From Leptolyngbya sp. SIO4C1 (GTDB taxonomy: Bacteria; Cyanobacteriota; Cyanobacteriia; Phormidesmidales; Phormidesmidaceae): a stretch of 8,421 bases of DNA. The DNA lies in contig JAAHIA010000214.1 in the NCBI GenBank assembly GCA_010671975.1, positions 1 to 8,421 on the forward strand, read 5' to 3'. The translations under genes and the position numbers were made by a program. The notes under the pieces were generated by a model. It had not been told where the DNA came from. It did no database searches and saw only the letters and a program-made list of their open reading frames with translations. Positions 1-5,898 of the stretch are shown one piece after another. Numbering within the stretch: the stretch's first letter is position 1; each line of letters starts with the position of its first letter.

Positions 1-361
1 AGGGCTACCTAACCGGGGCAGAGTGGGACTGGTCGAGTATCTATACCTCGTTGGGAGAGCAGTTTGTGGCAGGTAAAACGCTATGGCCGGCGATATCCCC
101 CACTTGCTGCGGGGCGGCCTATCTGACAATTTTTGTAAGCTCTCGCCCTACGGCCCGGTGGTCAGCGAAGCCGCTCAAGCAGACGCCGAAGCAGCTAGGA
201 ACAAGCTGCTGAAGGGCGACTTAGTGATCTACACAGGCGAGCTCAAGAATAATAAAGGCAATACAGTTTTAGCCGCCGGTGAGAACTACGAGCAGCAAAA
301 CTTAGAGCTAGAAAAGATGGACTGGCTGATTGATGGCGTCAAGGGCAGCGTAGACGGCTAA
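1..361 (+). pseudogene. BMP/PnrA-family ABC substrate-binding protein, C-terminal part, frameshifted
   Basis: This is the C-terminal end of an extracytoplasmic lipoprotein-type solute receptor of the BMP (Med/PnrA, purine-binding-like) family, which would feed substrate to the two permeases downstream. The frame starting at position 3 reads GYLTGAEWDWSSIYTSL, then GEQFVAGK up to position 77. The frame one base back, from position 77, reads NAMAGDIPHLLRGG, then KLSPYGPVVSEAA and ends LEKMDWLIDGVKGSVDG. Together they form one continuous BMP C-terminus, so a -1 shift at the AAAA run (75-78) separates them. The first frame stops at 210-212, and the second has a stop at 74-76. A single missing A would explain it, as either a true mutation or a sequencing error. 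An ATG at 83, with CAGG nine bases upstream, could give a 92-residue fragment, but this would lack most of the binding fold. The stop TAA shares a base with the next gene's ATG (TAATG). The 5' part lies outside the window. The family call is firm; the substrate is unknown. Confidence 0.8.
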
Positions 362-1437
362 TGGTTGGCGCTACGTCCGAAACTTCGCGATTTCTTCCCT
401 GGCGGCGATCGCTAGAAGCGCTTTTTTTGCCTGTCGCAGCGCTGGCAGTCGCTCTGGTGCTCTTTGGCATTTTCTGCACCTTAGCCGGCGCCAATCCTTT
501 CGCTGTCTATGGCTCTATCTACCAAGCTGCATTTGGCCGCTGGAGCGCCTGGCAAAATACGCTAATCCGAGCAGCACCTCTGATGCTGACGGCGCTTTGC
601 ACGGCGCTGCCGGCCCGACTAGGGCTTGTCATTATTGGCAACGAAGGCGCGCTGGTGATGGGTGGACTGGCCGCGATCGCAGCCGGACTCAGCCTAGGTA
701 CGGCGCTACCGCCGCTGCTGGTGCAGGCAATCATGGCGCTAGCCGGGGCGACCGCTGGCGGCCTGTGGATTATGCTAGCCGGCGCGCTGCGCCACTATCG
801 CGGCGTCAACGAGACGATCAGCAGCCTGCTCTTAAACTACATTGCGATCGCCTTTCTCAATCATCTAGTCGAAGGCCCAATGCGCGACGCCAGCTTTGTC
901 ACCAAGCCCTCCTCCGCTGCGCTCGATCCGGCCAACTGGCTAGGCACGCTGCCCGGCACCCGCATTCACTTTGGCCTGCTCTACGGGCTGGTGATCTGCC
1001 TAGTCGCCTACCTACTCATCCAGCGCACCACCTTTGGCTTTGCTGCCCGCACCGCGGGCGGCAATATTCGCGCCGCCCGCATCGCCGGCCTACCCGTCGG
1101 CAAGCTCACGCTCGCCATCTGCTTTCTAGGCGGCTCCGCCGCTGGCCTAGCCGGCATGGTCGAAGTCGCAGCGGTGCAAAAGCGAATCAACGAATCGCTA
1201 GTCTCTAACTACGGCTATGCCGGTATCCTCGTCGCGTTCGTCTCGCGCCACAACCCGCTTGCCACTATCCTCGTTGCCATTTTACTAGGCGGCATCTTAG
1301 CCAGCGGCGGCATCCTCCAGCGCTCCCACAGTCTACCCGACGCCACCGTCCTTGTCTTCCAAGGCATTGTATTTTTGTGCGTGCTGTACAGCGATTCACT
1401 CTACGGCAAGCTGTCGTGGTTTCAAGCAGCAGAGTAG
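361..1437 (+). CDS. ABC transporter permease, BMP/nucleoside-type, first subunit
   Basis: A 358-residue inner-membrane permease of the BPD_transp_2 class (the RbsC/YufP-type permeases paired with BMP-family binding proteins). Hydrophobic segments are visible at about residues 21-43, 70-92, 97-140, 156-170, 204-222, 247-270 and 284-345, which would give roughly nine to ten membrane spans. Family hallmarks are IIGNEGALVMGG (91-102, the usual 'GAEG' region), GVNETISSLLLNYIA (148-162) and GGNIRAARIAGLPVGK (233-248), which is the probable cytoplasmic loop contacting the ATPase. The ATG overlaps the stop of the binding-protein gene by one base and has no clear Shine-Dalgarno sequence, so translational coupling is likely. 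That makes it sensitive to the upstream frameshift. It forms a pair with the permease at 1473. The substrate cannot be read from the sequence; nucleoside, purine or small amide/ureide are all possible. Two HIP1 sites lie in its middle (673 and 844) and one near its start (405). Confidence 0.9.
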   Translation: MVGATSETSRFLPWRRSLEALFLPVAALAVALVLFGIFCTLAGANPFAVYGSIYQAAFGRWSAWQNTLIRAAPLMLTALCTALPARLGLVIIGNEGALVMGGLAAIAAGLSLGTALPPLLVQAIMALAGATAGGLWIMLAGALRHYRGVNETISSLLLNYIAIAFLNHLVEGPMRDASFVTKPSSAALDPANWLGTLPGTRIHFGLLYGLVICLVAYLLIQRTTFGFAARTAGGNIRAARIAGLPVGKLTLAICFLGGSAAGLAGMVEVAAVQKRINESLVSNYGYAGILVAFVSRHNPLATILVAILLGGILASGGILQRSHSLPDATVLVFQGIVFLCVLYSDSLYGKLSWFQAAE

Positions 1438-1441
1438 GCCC

Positions 1442-1469
1442 AAAATCTAACATCTAAAACCTAAAATCC
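1442..1469 (+). repeat. four tandem heptamers (AAAATCT-like) between the permease genes
   Basis: The 35-base spacer between the permeases is almost entirely four heptamers: AAAATCT, AACATCT, AAAACCT and AAAATCC, followed by AAC and the ATG of the second permease. Each unit differs from AAAATCT at no more than one base. This is the style of cyanobacterial short tandemly repeated (STRR) sequences. It leaves no Shine-Dalgarno sequence before the second permease. Confidence 0.75.
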
Positions 1470-1472
1470 AAC

Positions 1473-2417
1473 ATGTCTGACTCTCTTGGGCTACTCGGCA
1501 TTCCACTCGGCATCCTAGCCGGCACTTTGCGCGGCAGCGCGCCCTTTCTGTTTGTCAGCCTCGGCGAATGTCTCACCGAGAAAAGCGGCAAGATTAACCT
1601 AGGTCTAGAAGGTACGCTGCTGATGGGCGCCATGAGCGCCTACGGTGTGTCCTATCTGTCGCAGGGGGCGGTGGGAGAATTTTGGGCACCGTGGCTGGGG
1701 GTGCTGGCAGCGGGGCTGTCAGGCATGGGGCTAGGGGCAATTCACGGCTGGCTGTCGCAGCAGCCTCGGGTAAACGACGTGGCAACCGGCATTGCCATGA
1801 TTGTGCTAGGCAGCGGCCTAGCCTTTTTCTTAGGCAAGCCGTTCATTCAGCCGCAGGCACCGCAGCTGTTTACCTTCGACTGGGGCGCATGGAGCAGTTC
1901 GCCAGCGGTGCAGGCTGCCTTAAAGGTGAGTCCGCTATTTTTGCTCGGGGTTGCGATCGCGCCGCTGCTGCACTGGTTTTTCCGCGCTACCCGCTGGGGG
2001 CTCTATGTGCGCGCGGTTGGCGATAGCCCACAGGCCGCTCGGGCGATGGGCATTTCTATTTTTAAGGTGCGCCTGGTCAGCATCATGGCCGGCAGCTTTT
2101 TAGCCGGTATTGGCGGTGCCTGTCTGTCGCTCTACTATCCTGGCGTTTGGACCGAGCGGATTTCTAGCGGTCAGGGACTGATGGCCGTTGCGCTGGTGAT
2201 TTTTGCCCGCTGGAACCCAATTCAGTGTCTGTGGGCATCGCTGCTGTTTGGCGGCGCGCAGGCGTTGGGTCCCGCGTTTCAGTCAGTTGGAATCGACTCG
2301 TACTACTATCTGTTCAACGCCGCGCCGTACATTTTGACACTGCTGATCATGATTATCACCTGCTCACCGCAGCGAACGCTAATGGGGGCACCAGGAGCAT
2401 TGGGCAAGGAAGTATGA
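1473..2417 (+). CDS. ABC transporter permease, BMP/nucleoside-type, second subunit
   Basis: A 314-residue inner-membrane permease, the usual partner (YufQ-like) of the preceding permease. Hallmarks are LTEKSGKINLGLEGTLLMGA (34-53, the 'N-I/L-G-L-E-G' motif of this subclass), RVNDVATGIAMIVLG (99-113) and GDSPQAARAMGISIFKVR (183-200, the ATPase-contacting loop). Hydrophobic segments lie near 8-30, 43-62, 72-92, 103-120, 152-170, 201-222, 232-265 and 283-297. The start is fixed by an in-frame TAA at 1455-1457, which leaves ATG 1473 as the first usable codon. No Shine-Dalgarno is seen because the spacer is heptamer repeats. Its stop overlaps the next start as ATGA, so the small protein downstream is probably co-translated with the transporter. 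It should form a heterodimeric membrane channel with the first permease. Confidence 0.9.
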   Translation: MSDSLGLLGIPLGILAGTLRGSAPFLFVSLGECLTEKSGKINLGLEGTLLMGAMSAYGVSYLSQGAVGEFWAPWLGVLAAGLSGMGLGAIHGWLSQQPRVNDVATGIAMIVLGSGLAFFLGKPFIQPQAPQLFTFDWGAWSSSPAVQAALKVSPLFLLGVAIAPLLHWFFRATRWGLYVRAVGDSPQAARAMGISIFKVRLVSIMAGSFLAGIGGACLSLYYPGVWTERISSGQGLMAVALVIFARWNPIQCLWASLLFGGAQALGPAFQSVGIDSYYYLFNAAPYILTLLIMIITCSPQRTLMGAPGALGKEV

Positions 2418-2812
2418 CTAACACTATTAAGCTAGCCGTCAACGGAACGCTGATGCGCGGCCTGGCGCTGAACCCAAACCTGCTCAACGTGGGTGCCACC
2501 TTTGAGCGAGAAGCCCAGACCGAGCCGGCCTACCGGCTTTGGTCAATAGACGACCGCTATCCGGCCATGATCAAAGTAAGAGAAGGGGGAACTGCCGTTG
2601 CGCTTGAAGTCTGGCAGGTGCCGCTGGCTGGGCTCGGTACGCTTCTCTCGCAGGAACCGCCGGGGCTGGCCATCGGTAAGGTTACGCTGCAGGATGGCGA
2701 ACAGGTGCTGGGCGTCATTGGTGAACCGCTGACGGTTGCAGGCAAGCTAGACATCACTCAGCATGGCGGCTGGCGAGCCTACTGGGCGGCCACATCTCCT
2801 TCGCCCGCATAG
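2414..2812 (+). CDS. stand-alone allophanate hydrolase C-terminal-domain-like protein
   Basis: A 132-residue soluble protein with no signal peptide. From memory of the family, it matches the C-terminal domain (AH_C) of allophanate hydrolase (AtzF/TrzF/DUR1). Visible family segments are LAVNGTLMRGLALNPNLL (7-24), AYRLWSI (39-45), VALEVWQVPLAGLGTL (62-77), GLAIGKVTLQDG (84-95) and the closing GKLDITQHGGWRAYW (110-124). The amidase domain that normally precedes it is absent. In the yeast enzyme this domain is reported to decarboxylate the N-carboxycarbamate product; in other proteins of the fold the role is open. ATG 2414 is chosen because it overlaps the permease stop (ATGA), follows a good AAGGA Shine-Dalgarno at 2406-2410, and starts where family similarity starts. 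The frame stays open upstream to 2225, but only inside the permease. Operon membership with the importer and convergence on two biuret-type hydrolases support a ureide-related role. The exact reaction is unknown. Confidence 0.8.
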   Translation: MTNTIKLAVNGTLMRGLALNPNLLNVGATFEREAQTEPAYRLWSIDDRYPAMIKVREGGTAVALEVWQVPLAGLGTLLSQEPPGLAIGKVTLQDGEQVLGVIGEPLTVAGKLDITQHGGWRAYWAATSPSPA

Positions 2813-2844
2813 GCTAGCAGCGCGAGTTAAACGCATCACAAATT

Positions 2845-3558
2845 CTACCGACTGCCTGTTTGCAAACCCGTGAGGGTTGCCTCAAGCGTTGCCGTCCAGC
2901 CGACGATGCCGCCCTGGGCGCGGATCATGTCTAGGGTGGCTTGCTTAAAGTCAGGAAAATAGCTTTCGGTGGCATCTTCAACCAGCAGGCATTCGTAGCC
3001 GCGATCGTTAGCTTCACGCATCGTGGTTTGCACGCAGACTTCGGTGGTGACGCCTGTGAAAATCAGATGGGTAATTTGGCGCGATCGCAACGCGGCTTCT
3101 AGCGCAGTGCGATAAAATGCGCCTTTGCCAGGCTTGCTGATCACGATCTCGTCGGGCTTAGGCTCAAGCGCCGGAATAATCCCGTTGCCGAGTTCTCCTA
3201 GCACTAAGATGCGGCCCATTGGCCCACTATCGCCAATCTTCAGCTGCGGCTGACCGCGAGATCGCTTAGAGACAGGGCAATCAGAGAGATCGCGTTGATG
3301 GCCCTCTTGAGTTTGAATGATGGGCAGTCCTTTGGCTCTAAAGACAGCCTGCAGCTGTTGCACAGCGGGCACAATGGCCTGCAGGCGAGAGACATCATTG
3401 CCGAGTGCTGCCCCAAAGCCGCCCGGTTCGAGAAAGTCGCGCTGCATATCGATAATCATTAGGGCTACCTGCAGCAGGTTGGCGGGTAGCGGATAGTCGT
3501 AGGGCTGCGCAGAGATGACCGGCATGTCGCGTTCTGGTTGGGGAAAGCAGCAGCTCAC
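2845..3558 (-). CDS. isochorismatase-family cysteine hydrolase, diverged biuret-hydrolase paralogue
   Basis: A 237-residue cytoplasmic amidohydrolase of the isochorismatase-like fold. The predicted Asp-Lys-Cys triad is present: D37 in IIDMQRDF, K142 in SKPGKGAF and C175 in TGVTTEVCVQTT, with the usual cis-peptide region just before it. REANDRGYECLL (181-192) is family-typical. Compared with the 5106-5861 paralogue, the loop after this differs: DATESYFPDF here against DCTGATDYGNY there. The segment before GRIL also differs: QLKIGDSGPMGRIL against IGAGIGDPGPCGRIL. I therefore expect a different substrate, with triuret, a ureide or a related carbamoyl amide as candidates. The start is GTG 3558, which overlaps the ATPase stop as GTGA. 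An internal ATG at 3525 (residue 12) is possible, but the N-terminal CCF is shared with the paralogue and favours the longer form. It is the last gene of the convergent operon. Confidence 0.85.
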   Translation of the reverse strand: MSCCFPQPERDMPVISAQPYDYPLPANLLQVALMIIDMQRDFLEPGGFGAALGNDVSRLQAIVPAVQQLQAVFRAKGLPIIQTQEGHQRDLSDCPVSKRSRGQPQLKIGDSGPMGRILVLGELGNGIIPALEPKPDEIVISKPGKGAFYRTALEAALRSRQITHLIFTGVTTEVCVQTTMREANDRGYECLLVEDATESYFPDFKQATLDMIRAQGGIVGWTATLEATLTGLQTGSR

Positions 3559-5102
3559 TGTCCGGCCATCCGCTGGCCAATCAGCGTGAGGTCGGCATCG
3601 ACAATGTCGCTTTCATAGACCAATTGACCCTCACTCATTACTAAAATCCGATCGGCTAGAGTCAGCAGCTCATCGAGATCTTCGCTGACTAGCAGCACGG
3701 CCACGCCGCGATTGCGCGCATCCACAATCGCGGCGTGGATAAAGTCTACGGCTGAGAAATCTAGGCCAAAGCAAGGATTGGCCGCAATCAGCAGCTGAAC
3801 AGCGTCGGCAGAGAGTTCGCGCGCTAGGACCGTCCGCTGAACGTTGCCGCCTGAGAGGTGGCTGACCGGCGTTTCAACAGCAGGCGTTTTAACTGAGAAC
3901 TGCTGCACCAGCTGCTTGGCCCGCTGCCGAATTGCTTTGAGGATTAGCAGCCAGCGCCACTTAGCCTGCGGCGGTCGATCAAAGGTGCGTAGCGCCAGGT
4001 TATCAGCCACACTCATAGTCGGAACGCAGGCATTGCGCAGCGGTTCTTCTGGCAGCGCATACACCTGATGGCGCTGCATCTCGCGACGCGTGGCGCTGTA
4101 AGGTTCGCCATTGACCTGCAGGCTGCCCGCTGTTGGCACACGCTGGCCAGCCAGCACCTCAACCAGCTCTCGCTGGCCGTTGCCAGAGACGCCGGCAATG
4201 CCAACAATCTCGCCGGTCTGAACCGTGAGATTCACGCCTTTAACAGCCGGCAAACCGTCATCGCGACGGGCATAAATTCCGGCAATTGAGAGAACGGGCC
4301 TGCGCTCTAATGCTTCTATTTTCGCCACTGACTGAGCGCTGCGAGCTTCGCCCAGCATCATTTGAGCCATGGCTTCTACAGAGAGCGCCTTGACCGTCCC
4401 CTGACCGGCCACCTGGCCCTTGCGTAAGATTGTCACCTCGTCAGCAAAAGCCTGCACTTCGCGAAACTTGTGGGTAATTAGCAGCACGCTGAGGCGATCC
4501 TTAACCACTTCTGAGCGCAGCAGCGCTAAGACTTCATCAGCTTCAACCGGCGTTAGCACCGAAGTCGGCTCATCTAAAATCAAAATGCGGCTCTTGAGAT
4601 AGAGCTGCTTGAGAATCTCTAGCTTCTGCTTTTGACCTGCCGCTAGCTGAGCCACCGGACTGTCTAAGTCAATCCGAAACGGCGAGTCGTGAATAAAGGC
4701 GCGCAGCGCTTCATATTCTTGCTTCCAGCTGATCAGCTGTTTGCTGTCGTAGCGAGAGAGCACTAAGTTCTCAGCAACCGTCATCGCCGGCACAGAGGTA
4801 AAGTGCTGATACACCATACCAATGCCGTGACTGTGGGCGTCTTTAGGACTGTGAATGGTCTGCGGCACCTGGTCGATGAGCACCTGCCCAGCCGTGGGCT
4901 GATAGAAGCCCATGGCGCACTTTACTAAGGTACTTTTGCCCGCTCCATTTTCGCCGAGCAGGGCATGAATGCTGCCGGGCTTTAGCGTCATCGAGACCCG
5001 ATCGAGCGCAGTGAAGCGGCCAAATCGCTTGGTCATATCGACCATATCGAGCCGGGGGGGGGCCTGTACGCGGCTAGGCGTCAGTCGAGCTGCGGTCTCC
5101 AT
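3555..5102 (-). CDS. ABC transporter ATP-binding protein with two ATPase domains (BMP/ribose type)
   Basis: A 515-residue cytoplasmic tandem ATPase that would power the importer whose permeases are at 361-2417. Domain 1 (about 17-250) has Walker A GENGAGKST (50-58), YQHF (98-101) at the Q-loop, a degenerate signature LAAGQKQKLEI (153-163), Walker B ILILDEPT (173-180) and H211. Domain 2 (about 268-515) has the degenerate Walker A GVSGNGQRE (304-312) with no lysine, a good signature LSGGNVQR (416-423) and Walker B LLIAANPCFGLD (437-448) without the catalytic glutamate, with serine (S473) at the H-loop. This asymmetry is normal for RbsA/YufO-type proteins and leaves one competent ATP site. The start ATG 5102 lies three bases after the stop of the upstream hydrolase. 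Nine consecutive C residues encode residues 13-16, and in-frame ATGs follow at residues 20 and 23. Its 3' end overlaps the next hydrolase by four bases. The transporter assignment is inferred from family and proximity. Confidence 0.92.
   Translation of the reverse strand: METAARLTPSRVQAPPRLDMVDMTKRFGRFTALDRVSMTLKPGSIHALLGENGAGKSTLVKCAMGFYQPTAGQVLIDQVPQTIHSPKDAHSHGIGMVYQHFTSVPAMTVAENLVLSRYDSKQLISWKQEYEALRAFIHDSPFRIDLDSPVAQLAAGQKQKLEILKQLYLKSRILILDEPTSVLTPVEADEVLALLRSEVVKDRLSVLLITHKFREVQAFADEVTILRKGQVAGQGTVKALSVEAMAQMMLGEARSAQSVAKIEALERRPVLSIAGIYARRDDGLPAVKGVNLTVQTGEIVGIAGVSGNGQRELVEVLAGQRVPTAGSLQVNGEPYSATRREMQRHQVYALPEEPLRNACVPTMSVADNLALRTFDRPPQAKWRWLLILKAIRQRAKQLVQQFSVKTPAVETPVSHLSGGNVQRTVLARELSADAVQLLIAANPCFGLDFSAVDFIHAAIVDARNRGVAVLLVSEDLDELLTLADRILVMSEGQLVYESDIVDADLTLIGQRMAGQ
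5054..5062 (-). repeat. nine-base mononucleotide tract (G9 on +, C9 in the coding strand)
   Basis: A homopolymer of nine identical bases lies inside codons 13-16 of the ATPase gene (Ala-Pro-Pro-Arg). It is the longest single-base run I noticed in the window. It sits between the start at 5102 and the alternative ATG codons for residues 20 and 23, so slippage would alter only the extreme N-terminus if those codons can be used. Confidence 0.8.
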
Positions 5103-5105
5103 AGG

Positions 5106-5861
5106 TTAAGCCTGAAGCGTTTCGATCAAATCAGCCGAGGCTGCCACTGCCCCAAAGACGCCGCCCTGCATCTTGATCATTTTGAGCGCCGCCTGGTAGT
5201 TGCCATAGTCGGTTGCACCGGTGCAGTCTGACAGCATCAGGCATTCATAGCCGCGATCGTTGGCCTCACGCAGGGTGGTATGTACGCAAACGTCGGTGGT
5301 GATGCCGCTCAGAATCAGGTTTTGAACGCCCTGACGCCGCAGCAGTAGGTCTAAATCGGTGGCGAAGAATGCGCCCTTACCAGGCTTATCAATCACGGCT
5401 TCGCCCGGCAGCGGCGCTAGCTCAGGGATGATTTCCCAGCCGGGCTCTCCTCGCACCAAAATGCGGCCACAGGGTCCCGGATCGCCGATGCCTGCCCCAA
5501 TCTGGCGAGAGCGCCACTGCTTGTTTTCTGGCAGATCGGACAGATCTGGGCGATGGCCTTCGCGAGTGTGCAAAATTGAATAGCCCAAATCTCGCATCAC
5601 GCTCAGCAGCCGCTGTAAAGGAGCGATTGGCGCGCGGGTCAGCGACAGATCGTAGCCCATCTTGTCAACGTAGCCGCCTTCGCCACAAAAGTCAGTCTGC
5701 ATATCGATGACAATCAGCGCCGTATTGCCGGGGCGCAAATCGCCGTTAAAGGGATAGGGATAAGGATCTGAATTTACATATCGGCCCATAGCTGGCGGCT
5801 GGAAGCAGCAGTGTAACCCTACGGCAGAAATAGCATTAGCGCCGCCGCCGCAGGTGTTCAC
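5106..5861 (-). CDS. biuH: biuret amidohydrolase-like cysteine hydrolase
   Basis: A 251-residue cytoplasmic isochorismatase-like amidohydrolase. It closely resembles, by recall, the characterised rhizobial biuret hydrolase: DPYPYPFNG, TALIVIDMQTDFCG, GGYVDKMGYDLSL, HTREGHRPDLSDLP, IGAGIGDPGPCGRIL, IDKPGKGAF, ITTDVCVHTTLREANDRG and TGATDYGN all occur in order. The triad is D53, K159 and C192. The expected reaction is biuret to allophanate plus ammonia. The GTG at 5861 gives 24 extra N-terminal residues relative to an ATG at 5789 (residue 25, MGRYVNSDPYP), whose 227-residue product is nearer the family's usual length. Neither has a clear Shine-Dalgarno. The CCF motif at 18-20 is also found at the N-terminus of the paralogue at 2845-3558, which argues that some of the extension is translated. 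It lies 37 bases after the formamidase and three bases before the ATPase, so it is operonic. The related ureide and isochorismatase hydrolases are the alternatives. Confidence 0.83.
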   Translation of the reverse strand: MNTCGGGANAISAVGLHCCFQPPAMGRYVNSDPYPYPFNGDLRPGNTALIVIDMQTDFCGEGGYVDKMGYDLSLTRAPIAPLQRLLSVMRDLGYSILHTREGHRPDLSDLPENKQWRSRQIGAGIGDPGPCGRILVRGEPGWEIIPELAPLPGEAVIDKPGKGAFFATDLDLLLRRQGVQNLILSGITTDVCVHTTLREANDRGYECLMLSDCTGATDYGNYQAALKMIKMQGGVFGAVAASADLIETLQA

Positions 5862-5898
5862 TGTGAACTAAGTTGCGATTCTTGACGAACGCTGCGAT

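Noticed and set aside
70..85. Programmed -1 ribosomal frameshift in the binding-protein gene
   Set aside because: Only four A residues are present (GGT AAA ACG), there is no X XXY YYZ slippery heptamer and I see no stimulatory hairpin just downstream, so a mutation or sequencing error is simpler.
597..1208. 203-codon open frame overlapping the first permease in another frame
   Set aside because: The Arg/His/Ser-rich translation is typical of a shifted frame of a GC-rich membrane protein, and the permease frame is clearly real.
2225..2413. Upstream extension of the small AH_C-like protein inside the second permease
   Set aside because: The extension is a shifted frame of the permease with no family similarity. 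ATG 2414 has a good AAGGA and the ATGA overlap.
2858..2867. GTTTGCAAAC palindrome near the end of the second hydrolase
   Set aside because: It is a ten-base palindrome with no loop and no T-run, inside coding sequence. It is too short to call a terminator or operator.
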